A stretch of 64,000 nt of DNA. Source: Adiantum capillus-veneris (taxonomy: Eukaryota > Streptophyta > Polypodiopsida > Polypodiales > Pteridaceae). Shown one piece after another: positions 1 through 11,342 of this stretch. A program made the position numbers and the translations under genes. How positions within the stretch are numbered: position 1 is the first letter of the stretch; the number at the start of each line of letters is the position of its first letter. The notes below the pieces were generated by a model that ran no database searches, was not told where the DNA came from, and worked only from the letters and a program-made list of their open reading frames with translations. The stretch lies in contig CM043942.1 in NCBI GenBank assembly GCA_014529385.2, forward strand, positions 54,808,647-54,872,646. The letters are read 5' to 3'.

Positions 1-72
1 CACCACTAGCATACTGCATTTCATTCATGATCTAAGTTCTCTTGCGTCCTAGCAGCATATTTGCTAGGTGGT

Positions 73-97
73 CCCCCCCCCCCCCCCCCCCCCCCCC
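73..97. repeat. poly-C homopolymer, 25 nt
   Basis: A run of 25 C lies in the first copy of the tandem duplication. It disrupts the reading of the RT fragment on the minus strand. The matching run in the second copy has 19 C. Confidence 0.95.
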
Positions 98-229
98 AAG
101 ATTTCCAACCCGGCATTGATGATGCCTCTAGGAATTGTCTTGGTGTAGAGGCCACCCGAACTAATTTGCCTCCCTTAAAATGCTTCTCATTCAGTGATTA
201 ACGTGGTTTTAGTTCAGTCTTCACGTGCA

Positions 230-897
230 ATCTTAACTTGATTGTAGCCACTGTGATCGTTTATAAAGCTATACATTTCATGGCCTAGAATCTCATCCAA
301 TAGCATGTCTGTAAAGGGCATGGGAAGGGGTCCTTGATAATCTGAGCAATCAAATTCCTATAATCCACACACACCCTCAACTTGCCATTCTTCTTGGGAA
401 CTACCACTATTGGAAACAACTAGTCACTGCTCGGCACCTCTATTATGAACCCTGCATTGAAAAGATTGTCTATCTCCTCCTTGACCTTCTTAGCATAGTT
501 GGGGTTCATCTTGTATCTCTGCAGTCTCACTGGTCTAGAATCTGGCTTTAGTGGTATTTGATGTTGGCATACCTTTGGATCTTCTCCTTTCAAATCAATA
601 TATTCCCAAGAAAATACATCCTTGTATTTCTGGAACAGTGCCTTTGCTTTTTCCTTGATCTCTGTCTTCAGGTGCTTATTGATCTTGATCATTTGAGGGT
701 TCTCCTCTGAGTTGAGATTCTTCCACTTCTTGTTCATTTGGAAGTAGCCAATTTGGACCTCCTCCCTTGTGCTTATCCAATGACTCAGCTTCCTTCTCAG
801 TCCTAATACCAACATCATAATTATTGAAGGGATCAATCAATTCTAGTAGTCCATTATGTGTTCTGATCAACTGCTTGGTTTCCTTGCTCAGAGTCAA
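230..897 (-). pseudogene. gypsy RT N-terminal fragment, copy 1
   Basis: Minus-strand translation gives the pol segment just before and into the gypsy reverse transcriptase. The linker contains FSWEYIDLKGEDPKVCQHQI, PDSRPVRLQRYKMNPNYA and KEEIDNLFNAGFI. The next stretch, in a shifted frame, reads PIVVVPKKNGKLRVCVDYRN, followed by a decayed MLLDEILGHEMYSF and SGYNQVKI. This is the fingers/palm start of RT, upstream of the catalytic YxDD, which is absent. Frameshifts at about 420 and about 840 and several stops make it non-functional. The same segment is recognisable in the Tat-like element at 38220-38900, so the family call is firm. It belongs to gypsy-1. Confidence 0.8.
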
Positions 898-1276
898 TAT
901 GACTGGTTTCTGGTGCTATTTTGAAAACAAACTTATCCTATGCTTGTTGTTCTGGTGGTCGTCCATATAATAGATGAACTAGGTGTTTCCCAGGATGCAG
1001 TTCAGTGAACTGGTATGGGTACTGTCTTTTCTTCCTTTCTGCTTGTTCTTGTCAATCAATAGAGTAATTGACATCTTGTTTGTTGTCCAAGCAATGTATC
1101 TGCCCAAAAACACTCCTTTTGATTGGTTGATGGTTTCTTTGTTGGTGCATCATGTCACATACATATTATGATTACTTTTATCTTTGTGAGACACACTGAT
1201 TGAACACCACTAGCATGCTGCATTTCATTCATGATCTAAGTTCTCTTGCGTCCTAGCAGCATATTTGCTAGGTGGT

Positions 1277-1295
1277 CCCCCCCCCCCCCCCCCCC
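1277..1295. repeat. poly-C homopolymer, 19 nt
   Basis: This is the counterpart of the 25-nt run at 73-97 in the second duplicated copy. The length difference is typical of slippage, natural or from sequencing. Confidence 0.95.
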
Positions 1296-1427
1296 AAGAT
1301 TTCCAACCCGGCATTGATGATGCCTCTGGGAATTGTCTTGGTGTAGAGGCCACCCGAACTAATTTGCCTCCCTTAAAATGCTTCTCATTCAGTGATTAAC
1401 GTGGTTTTAGTTCAGTCTTCACGTGCA

Positions 1428-2095
1428 ATCTTAACTTGATTGTAGCCACTGTGATCGTTTATAAAGCTATACATTTCATGGCCTAGAATCTCATCCAATA
1501 GCATGTCTGTAAAGGGCATGGGAAGGGGTCCTTGATAATCCGAGCAATCAAATTCCTATAATCCACACACACCCTCAACTTGCCATTCTTCTTGGGAACT
1601 ACCACTATTGGAAACAACTAGTCATTGCTCGCCACCTCTATTATGAACCCTGCATTGAGAAGATTGTCTATCTCCTCCTTGACCTTCTTAGCATAGTTGG
1701 GGTTCATCTTGTATCTCTGCAGTCTCACTGGTCTAGAATCTGGCTTTAGTGGTATTTGATGTTGGCATACCTTTGGATCTTCTCCTTTCAAATCAATATA
1801 TTCCCAAGAAAATACATCCTTGTATTTCTGGAATAGTGCCTTTGCTTTTTCCTTGATCTCTGTCTTCAGGTGCTTATTGATCTTGATCATTCGAGGGTTC
1901 TCCTCTGAGTTGAGATTCTTCCACTTCTTGCTCATTTGGAAGTAGCCAATTTGGACCTCCTCCCTTGTGCTTATCCAATGACTCAGCTTCCTTCTCAGTC
2001 CTAATACCAACATCATAATTATTGAAGGGATCAATCAATTCTAGTAGTCCATTATGTGTTCTGATCAACTGCTTGGTTTCCTTGCTCAGAGTCAA
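1428..2095 (-). pseudogene. gypsy RT N-terminal fragment, copy 2
   Basis: This near-identical second copy of the RT start has the same motifs (FSWEYIDLKGEDPKVCQHQI, then PKKNGKLRVCVDYRN in another frame) and the same disabling frameshifts. The shared lesions show that the fragment was already broken before it was duplicated. A few residues differ from copy 1, for example Leu for Phe before NAGFI and a changed C-terminus. It lies next to unique gypsy sequence (2268-2337) and then copia-1, so this copy is the one joined to the rest of gypsy-1. Confidence 0.8.
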
Positions 2096-2337
2096 TATGA
2101 CTGGTTTCTGGTGCTATTTTGAAAACAAACTTATCCTATGCTTGTTGTTCTGGTGGTCGTCCATATAATAGATGAACTAGGTGTTTCCCAGGATGCAGTT
2201 TAGTGAACTGGTATGGGTACTGTCTTTTCTTCCTTTCTGCTTGTTCTTGTCAATCAATAGAGTAATTAAATCTATCTCTGTCAATGGGAAAATGTTCATT
2301 GAAGCCAATTCACTGATCTTCTTAGTGATGTACTTTT

Positions 2338-2614
2338 TGTTGAAGATGATGAAACAGGAAACAGAAGGAAGACAGCAACTCAGAGTAGGAAGAAGATGGA
2401 GAAGGAGAAGACACAGAGCTTGTGTACGAGATCTCTGTAGTCTGTCTCTCTGTATTAGAATAATAATGTATCCAAACTCAGAGCTACAAAGCTTATATGA
2501 AACCCTAAGAGATAAGGTGTCCTTTCACACCGGATGTCCAGGGGGAAAAACCCAGTGGGAGAAAAGTGCCCCTGGTGAAGCGCGTATACACACTAACACT
2601 ACTTCATGTCTACA
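2338..2614 (-). repeat. copia-1 3' LTR
   Basis: This 277-bp LTR is nearly identical to 7237-7513. It starts with TGTTGAAGATG and ends with CTACA on the plus strand. It is the 3' LTR because the element reads on the minus strand. Confidence 0.93.
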
Positions 2615-2625
2615 AATCCCCCCTG
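2615..2625 (-). promoter_or_regulatory. copia-1 polypurine tract
   Basis: Directly inside the 3' LTR the minus strand reads AGGGGGGATT. This is the expected purine-rich primer for plus-strand DNA synthesis. Confidence 0.75.
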
Positions 2626-2661
2626 TAGTGATAGTGTGAATCCGTACAAGGTAGCAGATCA

Positions 2662-4938
2662 TCATGTGTATGAGAGGAAGCCCAAAGCTTTTTGGAAAGC
2701 TTCAAACTTTTCTCGTGATAACGCCTTCGTAAATAGATCTGCAATGTTATCCTGTGTAGGACAGTAAGTTAGTGTGATCTCCCCTGCATGTAGCCTTTCC
2801 CTGACATAGTGGTAGTGAACCTCTATGTGGATTGTTCTTGCATGAAATACTGGATTCCTTGCAACTGCCATAGCACTCTGACTGTCAGTGAAAATGGTAG
2901 TGGGTGCCTGTTGACACTCACAAAGATCTACCAATAACCTGCGTATCCATACACAATCAACTGTTGCCGTGAAAGCTGCCCTGTACTCAGCTTCACAAGT
3001 TGATGTAGCCACTGTGGGTTGCTTCTTGCTTAGCCAAGATATACATGCATTTCCCAAGAAAAAACAATTGCCACTTGTGGAATGTCGTGTGTCAAAATCA
3101 CCAGCCCAATCTGAATCGCTGTAACCAAGAAGCTGCATAGAACTGTGCTTTCCATACATATCCCCCCTTGGAAAGAACATGGCAAGATTAGGGGTACCTG
3201 AAAGGTAACGAAGTATGCGCTTCACAGCCTGCCAATGATGCATACCTGGGCTGTGCATAAATCTGCTTGCTTGTGAAACCCCAAATTGAATGTCTGGACG
3301 AGTGTTGCCTGCCAAATATATCAAGCAACCAACCGCTGCTGCATAAGTATGTACATCAAAAGTTTCTCTAGCATCATGCATGCTCAACTTTGATCCAATT
3401 TCTACGGGTGTAGAGATTGGCTTACAATTTTGCATACCAAACTTGTCCAAAATTTTATGCAAATATTTTGCCTGCAACATGTATATGCCATCTTCTGATT
3501 GCACAAACTGAATACCCAAGTAATAATGTAGCAAACCAAGATCAGACATCTCAAAGGTTTTTCTCAAAGCATCTTTAAACGCTTCAATTTCATCTGCACT
3601 ATTGCCTGTAAGAAGCATATCATCCACATAAAGTGTTAGCATAATGAGAACTCCATCTCTCTTTTTGACATACAAAGTACTTTCTGTTGGACTATTCTGA
3701 AATCCCTGGCCAATCAAATAAGTATGTATCTTCTCATACCATGCTCTTGGAGCCTGTTTGAGACCATACAAAGCTTTACGCAATCTACATACCTTTTGCT
3801 CTTGACCTTTTACAACAAAACCACTTGGTTGACTTACATAAACTTCTTCCTGCAAATCACCATTCAAAAAAGCAGTTTTGATATCCAACTGATGCACTTT
3901 CCAACCATGATGAGCAGCAATTGCAACTAGTGATCTAACTGTGGACGCACGAGAAGTAGGAGCAAAGGTTTCATCATAATCTATGCCTTTCTGTTGCGCA
4001 TAGCCTTTTGCCACAAGCATTGCTTTGTACCTGTCAACAGTACCATCTTGTTTCTTTTTTACCTTAAAAACCCACTTTGTACCAATAGGCTTTTTACCTG
4101 TAGGCAAGTCCACTAGATCCCACTTATGAATAGAATCAATTTCTTGCTGCATAGCATCTTTCCACTGAACACACTCTAAAGCTTGATCAAATGAATCAGG
4201 CTCATCTGCATCACAAAGAGTGCTAAAGCAAGCCAAATCTACTTGCTCTCTGCCAAAAGTAGTACCAACACGTGTTTTTCGTGGCAACGGTGCATCCAAC
4301 TTGCTATCCTGCAAAGTTTTCTGAACCCATTTAGGCAAGGTTCTTTCTTCCCTGAGAACTTCTTGCTCTTCACGCACAATTTCCTCTACATCATAAGGTG
4401 TCACATGCTGATCAAAAGATTGATCAAGATTATCAACCTGCTGTGATTCTTGATTCTCCACAAAATAAGGAAGCAAACCTTCAAATACATCATGTGTCTG
4501 CATATGAGGTACATCAAAAGCAACCATAGGTTGAGCAGCAGTTTCTGCAAAAATTACATCGCGACTTTCAAAAATCTTATTTGTAGCAGGATTGTAAAGT
4601 CTATAACCTTTACTTCCACTACTGTAGCCCACAAATATACATTTGATTGCCTTATCATCAAGCTTCCCACGTAACTGCTGAGGGATGTGAGCATAAGCAA
4701 GACAACCAAAAACACGAAGATAACTGACTGAAGGTTTTTTGTCATACCAAGCTTCATATGCAGTAATGGTCTTCAAGGCACGAGTAGGACACCTGTTCAA
4801 AACATGTGCTGCACAAGCAACTGCCTCCATCCATAGCTTATGAGGCAAACTCTTAGCCTTGAACATACATCTAGCTGTCTCCATTAAAGACCTGTTCTTC
4901 CTTTCTGCAACACCATTCTGTTGTGCTGTGTATGGCAG
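2662..4938 (-). pseudogene. copia-1 pol, second half: integrase C-part, RT, RNase H
   Basis: A long open frame of about 760 codons. It starts inside integrase (TAQQNGVAERKNRSLMETAR, KLWMEAV, then FGCLAYAHIPQ and KCIFVGYSSGSKGYRL). Copia RT follows, with TKWVFKVKKKQDGTVDRYKA, QLDIKTAFLNGDLQEEVY and the catalytic YVDD at 3619-3630. RNase H follows with YSDSDWAGD, TSTCEAEYRA and the ending TQDNIADLFTKAL. It ends just before the polypurine tract. RT would copy the element RNA, RNase H would remove it and integrase would insert the DNA. The upstream half lies in another frame, so about 4938 is a frameshift, not a start. All RT and RNase H motifs look intact. Confidence 0.88.
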
Positions 4939-6838
4939 GCATAGTGCATTGGTGTTTAATGCCTTTCTTTCCCAAAAAATCCTTAAATGCACCTGACATG
5001 TATTCACCTCCTCGATCGGTACGAAGAGTCTGTACTTTGCAACCTGTTTCATTTTCAACCATGGCGACATAATGTTGAAAAACTGCAAACACATCTGACT
5101 TTGCTTTGAGTGGATACACCCAACAAAACCTGGAAAAGTCATCAATGAAGGTCACAAAATAAAGGCTGTTTCCTATAGATGGCGTCCTCATAGGACCACA
5201 TACATCACTGTGTACAAGCTGCAACTTTCGTGTCGCTCTAACTGAACCATCCTGCGAAAATGCAAATCTGTGCATCTTTCCAAGAACGCAACCTTCACAT
5301 ACATGTCTTGGTGGCTTCTCCAATAAAGACAAATCATGCACCATATTATGACGTTGTAAAGTCATCAAACTGCCATAACTAACATGCCCAAATCTAGCAT
5401 GCCACAACTCAGCATCCTGCATGGCCTGAGTCTTTGTTTCTGGAATACATACCTGAATCTGCTTTTCATAATGATCTAGCACAAATAGTCCATTTTCCAG
5501 CGTACCTGTAGTGATAAGAGAATAACCAGTCTCTCGATCTCGTACAATACATCTGTCATCCTCAAAAATGACCCGAAGACCATTTTTTGCAAGAGAGGAT
5601 ACAGACAACAAATTCTTCTTGATCCCTGGAACATATAAGACATCTGGCAAGCATAAATCTGAAGCATCTGAAATGGTAATCAAAATCTTACCAACGCCTT
5701 TGATTGGATAAGAAGCATTATTTGCACATGTCACCTTCTTTCCTGCTGGAGCTGCATCCAATGAACAAAACAAATCCTTCCTTGAAGTAATATGCCTGGA
5801 TGCACCACTATCAAAGTACCAAATCATTTGTGTCTTGTCAACACTGTAAGCAGAAAAATCTGAACATACTACAAAAGCATAAGAATCCTGCACAAAGTTT
5901 GCAGACTCTTCTTTAGCTGTAGAAGAATCACCAGAAGCTGAAACAACCAAACTTGACTCTTTCTTCTTTTCTTTAGCAATTCGCTTTTTACACTCACTAA
6001 TGTAGTGACCAGGTTTCTTGCAGTAGTGACATTTACCTTTCTTCTTGGACTTGTCGGAATCACCTTTAGACTTCTCTGAAGACTGTCCTGCACCAGACTT
6101 GGAGTGATGAGCACTCTCTTTACCCCTGTTTTTGTTCTGTACAACAAGAGCATGATCCATACCATCCACCTGTAAAGACTTGTTCTTACGTGATTGATCC
6201 TCCTGCAATAGCAAAGCCACTAACTCTTCAAAATGAAGAGGGTCAGGATTAGCTCGCAAAGACAGAGTCAAAGAAGTCTGAAAAGTCAAATAAGATGGTG
6301 GTAGTGAATTGAGTGTTTTGGAAACCAAGTCCTTCTCTGGAATCACTTCATCAATGCTAAGCAATTGCTCTTTAAGATCCCTGATTTTTGTAAGATGCTC
6401 GACAATATCGTCACCTTCGTCCATCTGTATTTTGTCAAGTTGTTTCTTCAAAAACTCTATTCTGGCAGCGTTTCTTCCTCCAAACATAGCTTGCAGAGTG
6501 TTCCAAGCATCCTCAGAAGTTCTGCAAGATCTGATATGTGGTGTGATTGTCCTCTTTATGGTTAAGGCAATCACAGCCATAGCCTGTGCATCTTTAGTAT
6601 CCCATCTCTTTTGCTCTGGAGTGACTTGTGAGGGTCCTGCACCAACAGCTGCACCACGACCAGGCGTGGCAGGTGCAATGCTACCTGGACGAACTTCATC
6701 TCCAGATACATAATCCCACAATCCTTTACCAACCAAAACATTTTTGGCCATAAAAGACCAAAGAGAATAGTTGGTACCATCCAATTTGTCTTCGGATGTA
6801 AACGCACCAAAAATCTCTTTCTCCGTAGATTGAGCCAT
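4871..6838 (-). pseudogene. copia-1 gag-protease-integrase (first half of polyprotein)
   Basis: I place the start at the ATG at 6838 (MAQSTEKEIFGAF); the frame is open five codons further but without ATG. Domains in order: gag of the UBN2 type (DGTNYSLWSFMAKNVLVGKG), one zinc knuckle CHYCKKPGHYISEC, an aspartic protease with the motif YFDSGASRHIT, the pre-integrase zinc region (LWHARFGHVSYGSL ... CEGCVLGKMHR) and the integrase core start (LVHSDVCGPM, FVTFIDDFSRF, TLRTDRGGEYMS). The frame is lost near 4938, where a short insertion replaces the expected join, and the predicted protein ends at 4871. Without that frameshift it would continue directly into the second half. Confidence 0.88.
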
Positions 6839-7222
6839 ACTGTAGATGCACACAAGAGAGCAAAAGAACCTCCAAGAGATTCACAAATCTCCTCTCCAAT
6901 CCAAGCAAAACTCTACACAAAATCTCAGCACAAAGCTAAGACAAGCTGCTTCCCAAAAGAGCTGTTTACCTGAAGAAAATCTGTCAAAAAGCACACCCTC
7001 TTGATCTAAACGCCTCCGAAAAGTAACTTCTGCTACGCTGCTCAGAACAAAATTCTGAGGGCTCGAACGGCTTTGAAAGGCGGTAAAACCCCAGGTCACC
7101 TACTCAGAATACTCCCGGAACGTCGAGGATGCTCCCACGAACAAATTTTCCGAAAACTGCCTGAAAACTGCGATTGCGCGCGCGGACGCGAAAACGCAAG
7201 TAGAGGCTCTGGAAATCACCTC

Positions 7223-7234
7223 GCTCTGATACCA
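7223..7234 (-). promoter_or_regulatory. copia-1 primer binding site
   Basis: The minus strand reads TGGTATCAGAGC two bases inside the 5' LTR. This complements the 3' end of plant initiator-Met tRNA, the usual copia primer. Confidence 0.93.
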
Positions 7235-7236
7235 AT

Positions 7237-7513
7237 TGTTGAAGATGATGAAACAGGAAACAGAAGGAAGACAGCAACTCAGAGTAGGAAGAAGATGGAG
7301 AAGGAGAAGACACAGAGCTTGTGTACGAGATCTCTGTAGTCTGTCTCTCTGTATTAGAATAATAATGTATCCAAACTCAGAGCTACAAAGCTTATATGAA
7401 ACCCTAAGAGATAAGGTGTCCTTTCACACCGGATGTCCAGGGGGAAAAACCCAGTGGGAGAAAAGTGCCCCTGGTGAAGCGCGTATACACACTAACACTA
7501 CTACATGTCTACA
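7237..7513 (-). repeat. copia-1 5' LTR
   Basis: This 277-bp LTR is the partner of 2338-2614 with only a few differences, which implies a fairly recent insertion. It would carry the element promoter. The 5-bp target duplicate CTTTT follows at 7514-7518. Confidence 0.93.
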
Positions 7514-7589
7514 CTTTTTGCGTAGTTCCTCTGGTTTGAGATCTTTCTTCCAGCTTCTGGTGTCACTTTTATTCTCCTACTAGATCCCT

Positions 7590-8110
7590 GAATTGTTAGT
7601 GTTTGATTAGCATAATCATGGATTGCTCTAGCCATTCTTAGAATCTTAGCCATGGTCTACCTAGAAGCATCCCACAGGCTCCTTGCACATCCAATACCAA
7701 GAAGCTGGGCTTGAATTTATTTTTTCCTACTATGAACTACATGTTCTCAATCAAACTTGTGGCTTGAACTACCCTGTGATGAGCCATTCTTACTTTCAAT
7801 GGTGTTGGTTCTAAATCTTGAATCCCCAATCTCTACCTCAAATGCTCACCGAGGATATTAACTCCAGCTTCCCATCTAGTATTACTCCAAAAAATGGTTC
7901 CCATTGCTTCCTTAGCTTGTATTCTACTTGTATAATTGGGACCTCATCGTCTCTTATGGCTGCCAAGTCTATTGCCCTACTTTTAACTTGTGCCTTTATC
8001 TTTTGTTTGATAAATTTTGCAGCTTCTAGTAATGCGCATCTGATATCATCTAGCTCCACTGTCAGCTTTTGGATTCGTTCACAGATCTTTACATAAATTT
8101 CATCCTATTC
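7590..8110 (-). pseudogene. gypsy-1 aspartic protease remnant
   Basis: The minus strand encodes pieces of a gypsy retropepsin: a catalytic-loop-like VILDGKLELISSVSI, then an arm resembling PTPLKVRMAHHRVVQATSLI, and the conserved late block KPSFLVLDVQGACGMLLGRPWL in another frame. The Gly-Arg-Pro-Trp block is characteristic of plant gypsy proteases. Stops and frame changes make it inactive, and the catalytic D-S/T-G is altered to D-G-K. It sits between the gag tail and the copia-1 insertion, as expected for gag-PR-RT order. Confidence 0.65.
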
Positions 8111-8629
8111 ATTACCAGAACTACAATCTGAACTGAAAGATTTCTCATCTATTTGACTATCTTCACAGTTCCACTGGGATGGCTTTCCTTGTTTGGCCGT
8201 TGACTGACCAGTGGACTCTCTGACTGATCCTTCATCAATTCAATGCCTCTAGCTTTGATCAAGTCTGATCAGACTTGTCATACTTCCTCAACCAAGCTCT
8301 ACACTACAGCTATCAAGGATTCATTCAATCCAGATACTACTTTTTCTCTTGAGTGCTCCTCTTGAGTCCCTGAAGGTTGAGGTTGTAGTTTCTATATTGT
8401 TCAAGACTCAGAACACTCTCGCTGTTCTAGCATTTTCTTTGCAAGTTTTCTGTGATTCTAATTTCCATCGCTCCCTGTTCTTGCCATTCATCAACTACTT
8501 TTTCCTTGCCTTCGGTTTTCCATGTGGCTCTCTATTGTTCCCACTTCTTGGCTTCAGTAGGTTGCTTCTTTGCAGGTTCATCTGGGATTTCTTCAATTAT
8601 AAGTCCTTTACTTTTGGTCACCACCCTTA

Positions 8630-9100
8630 CTATTTTGGGGATTTTTGTTTAGTCCCCTCTGGTTTGGCAACGTTTGGGTACTGAGATGAAAAGTGACCAT
8701 ACTTTCCCCATGTATAACAATTTAAGCTTTGTTTGCCAAAGTCACATCTGGCTCTCTCCCTACCAGTACCTCCTTGCAAGTTGCCTCTGCCATTACTAGT
8801 ACCTGGTACTAGTGTCATTGTCCTTGGATCCACTTGGCCCCTTTGCGTTCACTGCTTTAGGATTTGTCAGTGCTATCATTGATAAGTCTTTTCCCTTCTT
8901 GAAATGACAAATCTTGATGCCAGAGTTACCCCACACATGCACATAAACCTTGCAATATGTGCATTGTGAGCATTCATTAGATTTGTCGTCTCTAGATTTG
9001 CATTTTGAACACCAGATCTCCATCTTTTTGATTGAAGACCTCGTCTGAGCCATTTCAACAATTTGCTTTGATATCTCTTCCAGCTTTCTGGTCTAGGAAC
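8630..9100 (-). pseudogene. gypsy-1 gag C-terminal cysteine-rich region
   Basis: Two overlapping open stretches are seen. One has WCSKCKSRDDKSNECSQC followed by TYCKVYVHVWGN, a cysteine-rich pattern like a nucleocapsid finger. The other has CYTWGKYGHFSSQYP, which fits a zinc knuckle CX2CX4HX4C that has lost its second and last cysteines. Gag would package the element RNA. The lost cysteines and the frame change show decay. Copia-2 lies immediately upstream (right) in the element's own direction. Confidence 0.55.
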
Positions 9101-9203
9101 CCTTCTTCTTGGTTTTCCCTTGATTATCTAAGTCACTTTTAGATAAGGTGGAAGTAGTGTTGGACTCTGACCCATCATTTGATGACTCGTTGTGACTAGA
9201 TTG

Positions 9204-9379
9204 TGTTGGAATTAGGTATGCAGAGAAACACACACAGCTTGGAGAAGATGAAGGAAGCTCAAGGCACACAAATGAGAGTGTGTTACTTAGTGTGCAATGG
9301 AAAGATAGATAGCCCTAGAGTGATGGGCGTATATACAATGCACGGGGAAAAAAACTTCCTAAAGAGGGCAAAAATGCCC
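9204..9379 (-). repeat. copia-2 3' LTR, truncated
   Basis: This matches the first part of the copia-3 LTR. After ATGCCCCG the sequence jumps straight to internal sequence (GATCAGTCCACAAAGGGG). The LTR tail, the polypurine tract and adjoining internal bases present in copia-3 are missing. Confidence 0.85.
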
Positions 9380-9390
9380 CGAGGACATGA

Positions 9391-9977
9391 TCAGTCCACA
9401 AAGGGGAGTAAGCCCAAAGCTTTGCGAAAAGCTTCAAGCTTCTCACGAGACAATGCCTTTGTGAAAAGATCTGCAATGTTGTCCTGTGTTGGCACATAAG
9501 CCAAGATGATCTCTCCTGCTGAGAGCCTCTCCCTGACATAGTGGTAATGCACCTCAATGTGCTTTGTGCAAGCATGAAAAACTAGGTTCCTCTCAACTAC
9601 CAATGCGCTCTAACTGTCAGTGTAGATAGTGTTGGAAATTTCCTGTCCAACACCCAAATCAGCCATAAGGCGTTTGAGCCATACACACTCAACCGTAGCT
9701 GTGACGACTACCTTGTACTCAGCCTCACAGCTTGAATTGGCCACAGTAGGTTGCTTCTTGCTCAACCATGATATACATGAACTGCCAAGCATGAAACAAA
9801 AACCACTTGTGGACACTCTCGTGTCAAAACAACCAACCCAATCTGAGTCCAAAAAAGCATGTAAGTTTGGCGGCAATGATCCCCCTTGGGATAAAACAAG
9901 CCAAGATGTAAAGTGCCACTAAGGTAGCGGAAAATCCTCTTGACAGCCTGCCAATGCTTAGACCCTGGGCTATGCAT
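9391..9977 (-). pseudogene. copia-2 RNase H remnant
   Basis: Minus-strand pieces encode the C-terminal RNase H: MHSPGSKHWQAVKRIFRYLS, SDWVGCFDTR, SSCEAEYKVVVTATVECVWL, and HYHYVRERLSAGEI ending TQDNIADLFTKALSREKL. They occupy different frames, with a stop after IYTDS near 9610. The domain is homologous to the copia-1 RNase H and closer to that of copia-3. It is inactive as it stands. Confidence 0.8.
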
Positions 9978-10004
9978 AAATCTGCTGACCTGTGAGACTG
10001 CAAA

Positions 10005-11330
10005 CTAAATATCCGGTCTCGTGTTGCATACATAAATGAGGCATCCAACAATAGTTTGGTATAGAGTGACATCTGCAGGATCACCAGCATCATGAAGACC
10101 CAATTTCAAACCTGTTTCCATGGGAGTGGCAATAGGTTTGCAATCCTCAAGTCCAAACTTACATAGCAATGTCTCTATGTAACTTTTCTGACACAAGGCA
10201 ATTCCACCATCACACTGCTTAAACTGTATACCCAAATAATGATGCAACAGCCCCAAATCTTTCATCTTGAAAGTAGCATTCAAATCAGCCTTCAATTCAG
10301 CAATAAGTCTCTCATTTGGTCCAGTGATCGGAAAATCATCTACATAAAGAACCACAATGAGAAGTACATCACCCTCATGATTTACATACAATGTGCTTTC
10401 TGTTGGACTGTTACGAAAACCTTGTTTGATCAAATGAGTGTCAGCTTTCTCATACCAAGCACGTGGAGATTGCTTCAACCCATACAAAGCTTTCTTACAT
10501 CTGCACACTTTGTCCTCTTGTCCTTTCTTGACAAAACCGTGAGGCTGTGTTACATAAACTTCCTCAAATATGTCACCATTCAAGAAAGCAGTAACAATGT
10601 CTGATTGATGTACATCCCAACCAAAATGAGCTGCCAATGCACATAGAAAATGCACAGTAGTCATACGACAAGTGGGAGCAAAAGTATCTTCATAATCTAT
10701 GCATTTTTGCTGTGCATAACCCTTTGCAACAAGTCGAGCCTTATGGCGATCGATCTCACCATCCAACTTGTGTTTCAAATTGTAAGCCCACTTCGTACCA
10801 GTGGCCTTTTTGCCAGGAGGAAAATCACATAAAGTCCATGTGTCATTTTCTATAAGTGCATCATATTCTAATTGCATGGCAGCCATCCAATTTTCTGAAT
10901 TTTGTGCTCCGTCAGAAGACAGACGTTCCTCAACATCATGTAAGCTAGACACAGCCAAAGCATAACAATCTGATGCATAAGATGCATGGCGAGAGCCTGA
11001 ACGAGTACGACTAGACAAAGGTGCATCCAATTTACTATCACACAAAGTGTGCACCAGCCATTTTGGCATACCTCTAGCCTGCTCATTTTCAGCCCTTTCC
11101 TCATCAAGTACATCATGTACATCTGCATCAGTAATAGGCTGATTTGTAACATTTTTGAAAACCCCCATAGGCTGTACATTTGCCTCATTGGAACTTACAT
11201 TCGAACTTCCACCACTGAAAAGAGGCAACAAAGTGTCATAAATGTCCTGTGAGCTTACATTACTGTCTCTAGTACATGACAGCAAGGGCTGAACAGAATC
11301 TTCCACAAACACTACATCTCGTGAAACCAA
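10005..11330 (-). pseudogene. copia-2 RT domain
   Basis: An open stretch of 441 codons covers the linker after integrase and the full copia RT. Motifs are NDTWTLCDFPPGKKATGTKW, KARLVAKGYAQQ, FAPTCRMTTVHFLCALAA, SDIVTAFLNGDIFEEVYV and the catalytic YVDD at 10335-10346, then LHHYLGIQF. It stops at the start of RNase H (NTRPDI). RT motifs are intact, but the polyprotein is broken on both sides, so the product would not be made normally. The residue after YVDD is Phe where copia-1 has Met, a minor difference. Confidence 0.85.
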
Positions 11331-11342
11331 AATACGCTTTGT

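Larger units (their letters stand above)
1..2267. repeat. 1.2-kb tandem duplication inside gypsy-1
   Basis: Bases 1-1069 reappear at 1205-2267 with roughly ten single-base differences and a shorter poly-C run. The 135 bases between (1070-1204) have no second copy here, so the unit may be about 1.2 kb and may continue left of the window. The copies part company after the shared AGAGTAATT at 1061-1069 and 2259-2267. The high identity points to a recent duplication (or an assembly duplication) of a gypsy pol fragment. Confidence 0.9.
2338..7513 (-). mobile_element. copia-1: complete Ty1/copia element
   Basis: A 5.2-kb element has two 277-bp LTRs (2338-2614, 7237-7513) that begin TGTTGAAG and end TCTACA, so they have TG...CA ends. 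The 5-bp duplication CTTTT lies at 2333-2337 and 7514-7518. On the minus strand the order is 5' LTR, primer site, gag, protease, integrase, RT, RNase H, polypurine tract, 3' LTR, the normal copia order. One frameshift in integrase separates two long ORFs; otherwise it is close to intact and is the best preserved autonomous element here. It is inserted in gypsy-1. Confidence 0.95.

Noticed and set aside
983-1171. Plus-strand ORF in the duplicated gypsy region (and its copy at 2181-2639)
   Set aside because: It runs against the gypsy-1 coding direction, has no domain, and in the second copy reads straight into the copia-1 LTR.
7236-7583. 115-aa plus-strand ORF starting in copia-1 LTR
   Set aside because: It lies within the LTR and is repeated at 2338-2639, so it is an LTR shadow frame.
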